Positions 1 to 11,000 of a stretch of 64,000 bases of DNA are shown piece after piece; position 1 is the stretch's first letter, and each line of letters begins with the position of its first letter. Location: assembly GCA_027257055.1 (NCBI GenBank), contig JAPVLO010000019.1, forward strand, positions 10,621,001 through 10,685,000. The letters are read 5' to 3'. Below the pieces are notes generated by a model that saw only the letters and a list, made by a program, of their open reading frames with translations, was not told the DNA's origin and did not search any database. Both the position numbers and the translations under genes were made by a program. This stretch comes from Cephalopachus bancanus. Its lineage: Eukaryota > Chordata > Mammalia > Primates > Tarsiidae.

Positions 1-831
1 CTGGAAAAGATTTCAATTCTCCCTCACTCATGGAGCTTAGTTTGGCTGGGTAGGTTACTCTTGGTTGAGATTGTTTCTCTTTTAGAACTTTGAAGATAGG
101 GCTCCAGGCTCTCCTGGCCTGCAGGGTTTCTGTGGATAAATCTGCTGCTATTCTAATTGGTCTTCCCTGGTAGGTAGTCTGGCCTTTTTCTCTTGCTGCA
201 TTTAGGATTTTTCCTTTTATAGCTACTTTGTTTAGGCAAAGTATTATGTGTCTAGGAGTTGGTCTTCTCATTTGTTGTCTTGCAGGGGTTCTCTGAATCT
301 CTTGTGTTTGGATTTTTTCATCCTTAATGAGATGAGGGAAGTTTTCTTGAATGATCATGAAATGCTTGTTCCAGTGTGTCTTCTGTTTCTCTCTCTGCCT
401 CAGGAAGCCCAATTACTCTTAGACTTGGTCTCTTGAAGTGATCATTCATCTCTTGCAGGTTTTGTTCTGTCTTTTGATCTTCTTTTCTATGCTTTTGACA
501 GTTTGGTTAATTCTGTGTTTTGGTCTTCGAGCTTGGAGATTCTTTCTTCTGCTTGGCTGATTCTGCTTTCCATGCTTATTAGTCTGTTGTTCATTTCCAT
601 CACAGTATTGTTTACTGCTTTCATTTCTGACATCAGCTCCTTCCTATTTTCCTCTTGTCTCTCCTCAATTTTTTAAATTCTCTCCATTAATGTCTTGATG
701 TCTGGGTTTGTTGCATGAAACCAGTCATTCTGGGGGCTCTTCATTGTTTGTGTTCCAGAATCTGTTTTCTCAGTGTCTGATTTCCCAGGGGTCTGTGTGA
801 GACCTGTATTCTTCTTTTGGTTTTTCTTCAT
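1..831 (-). pseudogene. L1-A ORF1 (ORF1p, RNA-binding chaperone), broken and partial
   Basis: In a working L1, ORF1p is a trimeric cytoplasmic RNA-binding protein with a coiled coil, an RRM and a C-terminal domain that packages L1 RNA. The start ATG is taken at 829-831 (minus), where the peptide MKKNQK matches the ORF1 starts of the two other copies. A coiled-coil rich in E, K, R and N follows (about residues 45-120), then the conserved block leading to PAKLSSMSEGEL at the left edge. The frame is interrupted by an in-frame TAA near 672 and by further stops and shifts in the coiled coil, so it cannot make a full protein. The last residues lie outside the window. Confidence 0.85.
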
Positions 832-2210
832 TTGTGTGGTTTTTCCCCCTCCCTACTTTTTCTTTTCCTCCACCTCACCATCTTCTTTAATTCTGTTATT
901 TAGGTGTAAAGGGATTGGTTTTACTTCTGTTTGTTCAATCTCCTATTCTTTATGTATGTCCTCTTACTTTGTTCAATTCTGGAGTTGCACTGTAGGTTGG
1001 AGGTGGTCCTTCTTGTAGTTTTGAGTTTTACTTAATGGGAGAGCTGTGATTCAAAATCTGTCTGCAGGTCCTAGTATTTGCTGACAGGTGTGTGGATAAT
1101 GTGGATCCCACTTCCCACTGCCCTGGAATCTGTCCGTGCAGTGGGGCTGTAGGTTTACTCCCTGAAATAAAATGTGGTTAGCAGAGGGGAGAGAATGGAG
1201 CAGATAGTGGGATGAAGAGGGGAGCAGAGAGATAGAGGAGTAAGGGGGGAAACAAACGAGTGTACCAACAAATAGAGAGAGAGGCCTATACTGAAACAGA
1301 TAAAAACAATAGACCACAGATATAGATGAACCAACTCTCATACAAAAAATAAAAAATAAAAATAAAACATATAGTGATGCTAACATACAAGCTAACCAAC
1401 CACCTTGTTAGTGTGCTGTTCCTCTTTACAAAGATATGATTTACAGAGAGAAGAAAAGAGAAGAAAAGGAAAAGAAAAAAGGGAACAATGCAGTAGGAAT
1501 AGAATTAAGTCATTAAACTAATAAAATCAATGAAGCACACTCTGAGACATTTCGTTTAAGTCCAATGTCCTTTCAGGTCTGATTTCTAGTTTTCTTTTCA
1601 AGCTGGTAAATTAGTTTACAGTTAGGGTCAGTTGTCCCTGGTCTGCTGTGAAGGACAGTTCAGATTACCCTCCGTTCAGCACTCTGGTCTATGTCTTTAT
1701 CAAGCTTGTTTCGCCCATTTCGGTATTGTTACTTTGGATCTCCAGCAGGTGGTGCTATCTCAGCTGCTCGCCCCAGAGGGGGTGGGGCCAGACAGGAACA
1801 AGATGGCTGCCTGCCTCAGGGCAGACAACAGGAGACACAGGGCAGGCGGCAAGGATTTCTCAGTCGCAGGAGAGGTGGCAGCGATCCCAGCAGATCTTCC
1901 CTGAAGTGGCTTGAAGTGGGTCGCCTGCGGCCTGGGTGGTACGATGTGCTACTGCTGTCACACTGGCTGCGGCAGCCATGGCAGCGGCGATGGGGGGTGG
2001 CTGCGGTGGTGGTGGCGATGGCAGCGGCAGCAGTGTTTGCGCCGCAGTGACTGTCCGGTCCATCGCAATGCCGCAGCGGTGGCAACAGCAGAGCTGCGTT
2101 GCTGGGGTCTGTAGCCCCCGGGGCGGGGCAAGAGTCAGAGACCCACTGCAGATCTTCTTTGCAGAGGGCTTCACAGACTGCTTTGCCCCATCGCCATCTT
2201 ACCGATTCTC
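832..2210 (-). promoter_or_regulatory. L1-A 5' UTR / internal promoter with CpG-rich core
   Basis: About 1.4 kb upstream of ORF1 with no coding signal; by L1 biology this is the internal Pol II promoter. The 5'-most part (about 1780-2200) is CpG- and GGC-repeat-rich, unlike the AT-rich surroundings. A YY1-type motif (sense TAAGATGGCG, 2192-2201) sits 10-20 bp from the element's 5' end, the position known to set start-site choice in human L1. A second copy in the opposite direction (CAAGATGGCTG, 1799-1809, plus strand) and a CTCF-like motif (CCAGCAGGTGGTGC, 1742-1755, plus strand, one mismatch to the core) are also visible. This UTR does not align by eye with the 5' UTRs at 30201-31550 or 46088-48224. 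Confidence 0.7.
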
Positions 2211-3110
2211 CGAGTATCTTAACAGTTGGTAAAGTGTATGTCTTCTTTGGAGAATGTCTATTCAAGTTTTTTGCCAATTTTTAGTAGTTTTGTTGGTTTG
2301 TTTTACTATTAAGTTGTAGAAGTTCTTTATCTTAACCCTGGATCAGATAGTTTGCAAATATTTTCTCCATTCTGATAGTTGCTTTTTAATTCTGTGAACT
2401 GTTTCCTTTGTTGTGCAGAAGATTTTTAGTTTGATACAGTTCCACTTGTCTATTTTTTTTTGTTGCTTGTGTTTTTGGTACCATATTCAAGATGTTATGA
2501 CCAAGACCAATGTTAAGAAGATTTTTTCCTATATATTCTTCTAGTAGGTTTACAATTTGGGGTGATCTATTTGTCTTTAGCCCATTTGACTTGATTGGTG
2601 TGTGTATGATATAAGATAAAGATATAATTTGTTTTGCAAGTAAATATCTAGTTTTCTGACACCATCTGTTGAAAAGGCTGCCTTTTTTTCCATTGTGAGC
2701 TTTTGGTACCCTTTTTGAAGAGCAGTTGGCTGTTCTTGGTTTGGTTTATTTCTGGGCTTTCTATTCTGTTCTATTGGTCAATATGTCTGTCCTTATTCTA
2801 GCACTTACTGTTTTAATTGATATAGATTTATAATATATTTGAAATCAGGAAGGGTGATACCTCTAGCTTTGTTCTTTCTCAAGATGGATTTGGCCATTCC
2901 AGGTCCTTTGTAGTTTCATATTCATTTTTGGACTCAAATCTGAAGAGAAAATGCCATTTGGCTTTTTATGGGTATGGCATTTAATATGTAGGCCACTTTG
3001 GACAGTACAGAAATTTTAACAATTTTGTCTTCTAATCTATGAACACAGAATGTATTTTTATTTATTTATATATTCCTTAATTTCTTTCATGTGCTATAGT
3101 TTTCAGTGTA
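2211..3110 (-). mobile_element. Older L1 fragment, ORF2 C-terminal region
   Basis: The minus strand matches the 3' half of ORF2 of older mammalian L1: the stretches around 'gaatgtctattcaag' and 'ttctattggtcaatatg' are recognisable. Frames are destroyed by many stops. It borders L1-A directly, so L1-A probably inserted into it and the rest of the older copy lies left of the window. The right edge near 3110 is approximate, because similarity fades into AT-rich DNA. Confidence 0.7.
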
Positions 3111-3438
3111 AAATAAACTTTTCTTCATTCAATTTGCAAGATTTCTTCTGTATAACTTTTCAGGTTGATCATGTAGTTGATCAAATTCAGTAGGGATACT
3201 CTAATGTGTCTAAAAGTATGCTAATGTTTTCTAAACTTTCCAAGGTCATTGTGAGCTCTATTTTCAAAACATATTCCTTTTTCAAAAGCAGGTTTCTTTA
3301 TAATAATAAAAAAACAAACAAACAAGCATCACTGGGACCCATACGATACAAATTAGCATCTAGATTTTACTCCAGTAATCATTGTAGCCCTCTTGTCATC
3401 ATTGAATTGAATATTATTAACTTATAAATTCCTGAGCT

Positions 3439-3508
<70 letters not shown>

Positions 3509-4784
3509 ATAGGACCAATCTGATTTGCTCAAATTACCTAAATGGTACTTAAAAGTAAAAAGTCAGCAATGTGTACAAAATTGCCACCATCGCAGCTCTT
3601 TGAAGAATCCTTTAAAATTAATTACTCAAGGTGATATCACTTGAATTATTATTTGCCAAGTACTTGCAGGGAGCTTGCTGTGTTTTTTGACAAAAGATGA
3701 AAGGGTCAGTGACGTTTACTCAAATAAGTAATACTCAGTAAACAATCTATTTGCATATTATTAGTACTTTATAGACTTTTGGAGCTGGGTTATAGCTAAT
3801 ATAGTAATTAAATTCATCCAAATTTCATGTGCACTGGAAGTAGTAGAAGCTCTTGTTTTGCAATATAATTATTTTTGTCTTCATATTTAGATGAACATGG
3901 ACGTCAATGAAGCAAGGGAACAAGAGTTCTGATGAAAAGTTCAGAGAGAAAGCATAGAGCGCAAAGACACATCTCTATGGTTCAAGCCTCCTGGACTGGA
4001 AGTCAAAAGCAAGAAGAATTGAGTACAGTGTTATGTTTCAGCTAAGGTCTTATAGAGAAAATGGAAGTTAACAGATCCAAATAAAAATTTTAAAAAGCCT
4101 TTTCTCTAAAATATTTGCAAATCATTAAAAACTCTGTATTGAAAACACAAAGCATTCCTGCTTTACTGCCTTGAATGTGCTATGAAACTCAGGATGATGG
4201 GATTTGGCATAATATTGGATAATATAAAGAGACAATGCCCTGAGCCACAAAATAAAACACCTACGTTTGAAATATAGAAAAAAATTGAAAGGAAAAAAGA
4301 TCAACAACCTTAGAAACAAAAAAAAAGCAATGACAATGCACAAAGCACATATATAAATACACAATTTGAGGATTTTTCCTAAACTGAACACACTTAGGCC
4401 ATCACCCAAGCTATGAACTAGATTACCTTTATTCTCTCTACCAATACAACTTCCTCCCAAAGACAGCCACTAACTCAACTACTAAAAACCTGTATGAATT
4501 TTGTATTTTTGTTCTATAGTTAATGTTCTTCTGTGTGTGGTTTCTTTTGTTTCTTTAGCATTCACAAAGTTTTTTTATATGATGCATGTAAGAATAGTTT
4601 ATTCTCACTGTCATATGCATAACATAATTTTAAGTGAAAAATGGGAGCCAAAAAAGAATAGCTATGCGCTTTTTCACTTTTGTTTATTAGAAAAAATATA
4701 GCTAGCAATCAAAGCCATTATTTAGAGATACAAATGCTTAGATAAGATCAGGGCATGTGTATCTGTAAAAAGCGACTAAATTTA
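3111..4784. other. Unassigned AT-rich DNA with a CA microsatellite
   Basis: No recognisable gene or repeat family apart from the (AC)n run at 3443-3506 and scattered A/T-rich tracts. Short open frames here show no protein family resemblance and no splice or codon pattern I could support. Confidence 0.6.
3443..3506. repeat. (AC)32 microsatellite
   Basis: Perfect uninterrupted AC dinucleotide run of about 64 bp. Length and purity suggest it is polymorphic. Confidence 0.98.
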
Positions 4785-5100
4785 TTTACTTATTTATTTA
4801 TTGACTTTATAAATTTTAATCGGAGTCTTACTCTGTTGCCTAGGCTAGAGTGCAGTGGCACACTCACAGCCACCACAACTTTGATCTGGTGCTCAGGCAA
4901 TTCTTCTGCCTCAGCCTTCCAAATAGCTGGAACTACAGGTATATGCCACCACACCCGGCCATTTTTTATCTTTTTTTTGTACAGACAGGTGTCACTAAGT
5001 TTCCCAGACTGGTCTTGAATTCCTGGGCTCAGACAATTCTCTCGCCTCTGCCTCCCAAAGAGCTGGGATTTCAGGCTTGAGCCACCACATCCAAATAAGT
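4785..5100 (-). mobile_element. Dimeric Alu SINE (older)
   Basis: Minus-strand Alu with both arms: 'gagtcttactctgttgcc' opens the right arm and 'gctgggatttcaggcttgagcc' closes the left arm. It starts with a decayed T/A-rich tail at 4785-4819. Flanks GACTAAATTTA (4774-4784) and GAGTAAATTTA (5101-5111) form an 11-bp target duplication with one mismatch. Divergence is high, so this is an old insertion. Confidence 0.88.
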
Positions 5101-5111
5101 GAGTAAATTTA

Positions 5112-5941
5112 AAGAAAAATATTAACTAAATATTAATTCAGATTGTACAAAGCAATAAAATTATGAGCTATGTTTAATTGATAGAAAACATGTTAAACTA
5201 TGAGTTTATAGTCTATGATTTTCAGATAGCAGAAGTAACGGAGTGTTATGTCAACTGGATCAGTGAAGGATATACTCTCAGAGTAAGATAACAGGTGAGC
5301 AGTTAAAAGTCATCTGCAAGATTAACTGGTTTTCAATTTCTCTGCTGAACCTCCTGTAGTCACTGAAATCAATGTGATCAACACAAACAATTTAGTGGTT
5401 CCAACAGTTATTTCCCCCCAGTTTTTCTAGTTATTCTCCATAAATCAGAGAAATAATTGCTATGCTGCTTCTTCTAAAACAAAGGGCACAAGCCAAAAGA
5501 AGTGAAAGATCTTGTCAAAATTAATCACAAGTGGTTGAAAAACACATATTGAAATATATTTTAAGCGCTTTCTAACAAAAAGAAATGGTCTGGCAGAATT
5601 TATCAATTTAGATACACTTGATAAGAATTTGTTGTACATATATTACAATTTGTTTTACTTCCTTAGTATCTAATGTACCTAGAGCCATATTAACACTGCA
5701 AGTTAGTATTACTTGCTCCAAGTACTTGCACCAATACATTTGCTTGTATATTTGACAATGTATTTAAGGCTGATTAATAGAAACCTGGACTCACTACTTG
5801 TGCTCACAATCAATGAGTTCGATGTGTTAGGACTTCCATAGCATATTATATTGGAAGGGTCAAAAGTCTTGGAATGTGAGAATGTTTGAGAGCATCTATT
5901 GTGTGCAACCTGTTAGCTATATGGTAAATGTGGCACTCAGG
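5112..5941. other. Unassigned intergenic DNA
   Basis: No coding signal, RNA gene or repeat family recognised; AT-rich single-copy-looking sequence. Confidence 0.5.
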
Positions 5942-6286
5942 AGGTCCCTTTTTGAATGCAAACTAGTGCAACCTCTTTGGAAGACAGTGTGGTGATTTCT
6001 GAATAATTAGAAATTGACCTTGTATATGACCCAGCAATTCCCCTATTGGGAATATACCCAAAGGAACTCAAATCATTCTACAAAAAAGATACCAGCACAC
6101 GTATGTTTGTTGCAGTTCTATTCACAATAGCAAAAACATGAAACCAACCATGTTGCCCATCGAAACTGGACTGGATAAAGAAAACGTAGTATATATACAC
6201 AATAGAATATCATGCAGTCATAAAGAAGGACAAATATTTGGAGTCGATCATACTCAGTGATCTATCACAGAAACAAAGAAGAGAGT

Positions 6287-6918
6287 TGAAAGAAGTTTTG
6301 GGGGCACCAGTAACGACTCCATGCCAGTCTGAACCAAGAGATTTATTAAAGGGGCAGTTACACAAAGGGACTGTAACCGAGGAAGGAAGAGAGAGAGAAA
6401 AAGAGAGAGACTGAGAGAGAAAGAGAGTAAGAGAGTAGCGGGGACAGAGAGAGAAAACAAGGGGGGGGAGAGGGCGAGAAAGAGTGAGAGAAAGCAAGAG
6501 AGGGAGAGCGAGTGAGAGGGGGAGAGAGGGTGAGAGAGTGTGAGAGAAAGCAAGAGAGGGAGAGAGAGAGAGTAAACAAGAGAGTGGTGGGGACAGAGAG
6601 AAAGCAAGAGAGAGAGAGAGAGAAAGAGAAAAGGAGAGAGAGTAAGAGAGTGACGGGGACAGAGAGAGGGAATAAGAGAGAGAGAGAGCTATGAAGGGAG
6701 AAGGGTATATTTATGAACCTTGAACCTTGCAGGGGCTGGCCCACGCCGTGCCTGGGTCCCATTGGAGGAGACCATGAGGCAGCATTTCTATAGGAAGAGG
6801 TTGTTTGAGCACAGGTTTAAGTTTCGCGCCAGCGGAAAAAGCCGCTTAGGGCCTTTGTTGTCTTTGGGAGGCAGCGCCATCTTGGGGATGCCCTTCTGAC
6901 TGTTGTCTGTGCCTTTCA
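6287..6918 (-). mobile_element. Solo retroviral LTR with CT-rich R region, exact 5-bp target duplication
   Basis: A 632-bp block that begins TGAAAG and ends CTTTCA (perfect 6-bp terminal inverted repeat), flanked by AGAGT at 6282-6286 and 6919-6923 inside an L1 3' UTR. Read on the minus strand it has the order of an LTR: a U3 with a YY1-type CCAAGATGGCGC (6874-6885) and a GC-rich segment with GCGCGAAAC, a TATA-like CATAAATATA (6706-6715), a CT-rich tract of about 300 bp, an AATAAA (6342-6347) and a short U5. The CT-rich tract between TATA and polyadenylation signal resembles class II (IAP-like) LTR organisation, and 5-6 bp duplications fit that class; class assignment is inference. No internal retroviral sequence remains, so it formed by LTR-LTR recombination. 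Confidence 0.85.
6381..6688. repeat. GA/CT-rich low-complexity expansion inside the LTR
   Basis: About 300 bp made almost only of purines on the plus strand, with imperfect GAGAGA units broken by GAAAGCAAGAG, AGTAAGAGAGT and GGGGACAGAGAG blocks that recur every 60-90 bp. The recurrence of these larger blocks indicates internal duplications rather than pure slippage. Long open frames on both strands here are artefacts of the repeat. Confidence 0.9.
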
Positions 6919-7159
6919 AGAGTATCATATGTTCTTACTCATAAGTGGATCTTGAACAATTATAATACTATAAGAAAGCATTTGGCAGTAATGAGAAACT
7001 GTCAGGGGGGGGGGGTGGGATTGGCAGTTGAGGGAAACTGCTAGGGGAGGGAGGGGCATACCTCATCAACAACAAGGGTACTTGCATAATCAGTGTTTGT
7101 GTACCTAACCCTGAATTGTACCCCACATCTTTATTTTTTTAAAAAGGCCCCTTTTTGAA

Positions 7160-8079
7160 GCCATCCTTTTAGCAAAGAGATTTAAAATATATGTTGTTGA
7201 AGGGAGCACCAGCCTCCTAGATAGGCTCTGGGAGATGTTAGCAGGGAATTGGGTTCCTCATTTTAGTGAAAATAATTGGATCCTGGAATAAAGATGTTTA
7301 ACCTTCAAAAATAGAATGGATGCAATTGTCATAGTACTCGTGGTGGGAGGGGGGTTGTGATACTATATTTTTGACCCATAGGAATCTGTTGTTACAGACA
7401 GTTGATTTCAAACTTTTATCCATAAGAAACAGATAGCTTACAGAAAAGTTGCTTAATTGATGTAATTAACACAATTCTTTGTCCAAAGTTCAGAATCCTA
7501 ACTATTGTCAACATAGTGGACATTTATGGCTATTTATATAGTTTGTAGACCTAGGTCCCTTCACAGAGCTGTCTCCCCTTTATTGAGGAAGAAGTCAGGT
7601 GTTTACAAAGAAGAAACTTCTAATTAGAAGAGACGCCTACTATTACATTATGTTTATACTACACATTTTCTTCTAAACCTTTCACTAGAACTTACTGTCA
7701 TATACTGGAACGAATGTTTCCTGAAACAAGGAGAATACCTGAACATTCCAGAGATTGTTAGATACTGGCTCTAAAATGACACTAAATCTTAGAGAACCAC
7801 AGTTCCACTATTGCTCTTGGCTCAGATTTGGAGGGAGCGAGAATATTGAAGTCTGGTGATCAAGGAAGATATGGCTTACTCTGTTCCACAATTTGAGTTA
7901 AAAACTGTGGTTGTTTCTGTGTTCTTTAATGTATAGTTGAAATAAATATACTTAGTTACTGGTGGAATCCACAAAATAGTTCCCTGATCTATAGAGTTAA
8001 GAGCAGTCAAACAGTAATCCAAGAGCAGAGTTTAACTCTATATAGAAATTGTGTCTCTTGTGTCTACAAGAGAAACGCA
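7160..8079. other. Unassigned; may include the 5' part of the ERV-L-like remnant
   Basis: No firm match. The segment from about 7780 could be gag-pol or protease-side sequence of the adjoining ERV-L-like remnant, given its direction and position, but I see no diagnostic motif. Confidence 0.4.
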
Positions 8080-11000
8080 GGCAAAATGGTTCCTATAACA
8101 TCTCTGTTTAACCCATCTATTTAGCTAGTGCAAAAATCAGATGGATCATAGGGATTATGGTGTATTATTATAAATTTTAACTAATTTTGATGCTTGTGTG
8201 GTATTTTTACTGGAGAAAATGTGTCACATACTCTGGTATCTAATACATATATTTTTACTAACCGTATTGTTTTTCCTAAATGTATATATTTAGAATTTGT
8301 TCACCTCATGTAGAAGTACATCTTCAGTATCTTGTTTTATGGTTATAATCTGTTCTCTGATATATAATAACCATGAATGTCCTTAGAAATTTTATGTATC
8401 AAAAACATCACCATTACGTTAATGATATGTTGCTCATAGAATCTGATGACCAAGAAGTGACAAACAACCTGGATGTTTCTATAAGACACAGATATATCAG
8501 CAAGTGGGAGATAAACCCTATGCAATGGAAAGCTGTTGCATCATGAAGTTTGCAAAAGTTCAGTGGCCTAAGACATGTGGGGATATACTCTAATGTTAGA
8601 AATACTAGCTATAGCTGATGCCACCTACTATGAAAAAAGAGACAATCTGTTTAGTGTAATTGTTTAAATGTTAAAGACAATATACACCATACTTGAGTGG
8701 GCTGTTCCTGCCAATTTACTGGGTAACTTATAAGATCAACATTTTGGCATGAGAACCAGGACGAGAGAGGACTTAACATAAAATCCATGCTCTAGTGCAA
8801 GCTGCCTTGATAACTGAGCATCCAGTGGGATTTTAAGTGTCTGTGGCTGAAAGGGCAACAGTATAGAGCCCCTGGAGAGAATTATAGTGTAGGTCCCCAA
8901 AAGACTGAAGCAAAACTATGATCTCTTCAGCCTATAACTATTCTCTATTTGAAAAGAAGCTCCTGGCTCACTGCTAAGCCCATGACCATAAGATTCCATC
9001 CTCAGTTGCCCACACAATAATTTCTGCTCCATAAAATCATAAAGCTATTTGTGTGCAGCAGTTTTATACTATTAATGGAAATAATATGTGCAAGATCAGG
9101 TCTCAGCGGGTTTAGAAGACACAAGGAATTTACATAGAATGTGGGGCTCATCCACTGTAGACCCTTCATCTGTTTCTCTGTCACTCTTCCAGCCTTCAGT
9201 TATGGAAACTTAAAAAGTATTATAACAACAGAAGAGGATCCAGTTATCCAATTAACACAAGAATACTCAGCAGCCTAGTTTATTGATGGATCTGCAAGGT
9301 GTGCAGCTGTCAACAACTATTAGTTGTCACATTGTAGTTCCACACAGGGATAATCCTGACAGAGAGAAGGAAAATCTCTCTAGTTGGCAGAGACCTGAGC
9401 AGTAAATGTGACTATTCACTCTATTCAGAAAGTTTCAAGTCTATGCTAATTTCTTTTCTTTTCTTTTTTTTTTTTTTAGGTATTTAGAATTTAGCTTTTA
9501 TTCTCATATGCTGAAAAGAGTGTTCCCCCCAAATTAGAGAAGTCCATAGCATGTCTTTATGTAAAGTGACATTATTTTCTGGTTTATCTAGCATGCTTCT
9601 TTCAAGTTATTTGTTTATTTCTTTTTTTTATAATTAATCAGTATTTTTTATTATGGTTTTGTGGGGTACAGTTAAGGTTTAGGTGTACAATTATGTTTCA
9701 TTCAGGCACCCTGTTGATAAGAGGTGTTTTCCCAGCCCCAGGCAGATATTTGCTACTGTTAATCCCATCCCCCTCCCCGCCATGGGTCAGTTAGCCAGTC
9801 ACGTTCTTAGAAAGGACACTATTGAAAGTTTGCTGATGGGGAAGTCTGGGATGGTGGCGGTGGTGGTGGGGGTTATGTGGATTGACCTACCAAGAAAGGC
9901 ACAGTGTAAGGAGATGTTTGTGTCAGATTTAAAAGCCTCAAAGAGCATCTATTACAGAAGAGGATCTCGATAATCAGATGGGCCTGAAGACCTGTACTGT
10001 GGCTTTCAATACCCTTATTTTCATATTCCTGGCTCTTGTTCAATGAGCCCATATTCTAAGTGACTATGTTGGCAAGAATGGGAACTATGCATGAGTTCTA
10101 CAATGTGGACTTTACCTTATCAAAACTGATCTGCTTTGCCCAAATGCTGGAAAAAATGTCTAATTCTGAGCCAGTGTGATACCATTTTCCAGTAGACTAA
10201 CTAGTGGTGCAACTTTAGATAATTATGTAGAATGTTCTCCTTTATGAAGGAACAGTGGTTTGTTTCCACAGAAATAGAAAGGTTTTCTGGATACAGACTA
10301 ACCATAGCTTCTCATGACACTTCTACCAATTCATATATTTTCAGAATGGTTTATTCCTTTCCATTTGGCCAAAATAGTATTGCCTCTAATCAAGGGATTA
10401 ATTTTACCAGTAACTGAGGGTGCCAAGATCATGCCACAGAATTTGCTAACTTACCATGTGCCTATTCCTCAAAATCAGATGACTTGATATAATGGAGGAA
10501 ATTGTCAACTGATAATTCAATTGTATTACCATCTGAGAGAGGAAAAATAAAAACTCAGAGAATTTAGTGTCCTGGCCTATACATTGTGGCAAATGTCTTA
10601 AATAATCAGCTATTGTTCTGTTCACCCATGGTAATTATATCAGTGGAGAAAGTAATGTTCTCTCACTATAATATTTAGTAATCCATTCACAGTATTCTTC
10701 TTCCCATCCTCACAAACTTATGGTCAGTTGGATTGGCAACCTCACTACTCAAGAGGCATCTATGACAAAGACCATACTCCTGGGTCCATTAAACTGAAAG
10801 ATGAGACTGCCAGCTGGTCATTTTGAATTCCCCTTTAACTGAACTGACAAGCAAATAAAGGGATTGATTTGTAAACTGTGGCAATTTCTCCAAATTGCCA
10901 AAGAAAAAATTGAGTTACAGCTATATAACGTAGAGAAGAAGGGCTATGCTTGAACCTGCAGGCTTCCCAAGGAATTTCTTTGTATTCCCATGACTGATAA

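Larger units (their letters stand above)
1..2210 (-). mobile_element. L1-A: 5' part of a LINE-1, cut by the window edge
   Basis: Read on the minus strand this is the 5' UTR and ORF1 of an L1 retrotransposon; ORF2 and the tail lie beyond base 1. The C-terminal ORF1 signature (PAKLSSMSEGEL) is encoded at about 1-50. The 5' end is placed at 2210 because the sense strand there reads GAGA followed by GGTAAGATGGCGA, matching the 5' ends of the two full-length copies at 31550 and 48224. Rightward of 2210 the sequence changes abruptly to an older L1. Its 5' UTR differs from those two copies although ORF1 is clearly related. The target duplication cannot be checked because the 3' end is off the window. 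Confidence 0.88.
5957..7144 (+). mobile_element. L1-B: 5'-truncated LINE-1 3' end, interrupted by a solo LTR
   Basis: The plus strand encodes broken remains of the ORF2 C-terminus (CNVxPLW-like to [12 protein letters not shown] region, about 5960-6260), then the 3' UTR containing 'gattggcagttgaggg' and 'acctaaccctgaattg'. AGGTCCCTTTTTGAA (5942-5956) and AGGCCCCTTTTTGAA (7145-7159) form a 15-bp target duplication with one mismatch. A solo LTR at 6287-6918 splits the element; removing it and one copy of AGAGT restores a normal L1 3' UTR. The element is therefore older than the LTR. Confidence 0.9.

Noticed and set aside
1816..2277. 153-codon minus-strand frame, Pro/Ala/Thr-rich
   Set aside because: It lies in the CpG- and GGC-rich L1-A 5' UTR; the composition comes from the trinucleotide repeats and there is no conserved protein at this L1 position that I can name.
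6210..6762. Long overlapping open frames rich in Ser/Leu (minus) and Arg/Glu (plus)
   Set aside because: They are translations of the purine-only GA tract inside the solo LTR; low-complexity DNA lacks stop codons in these frames.
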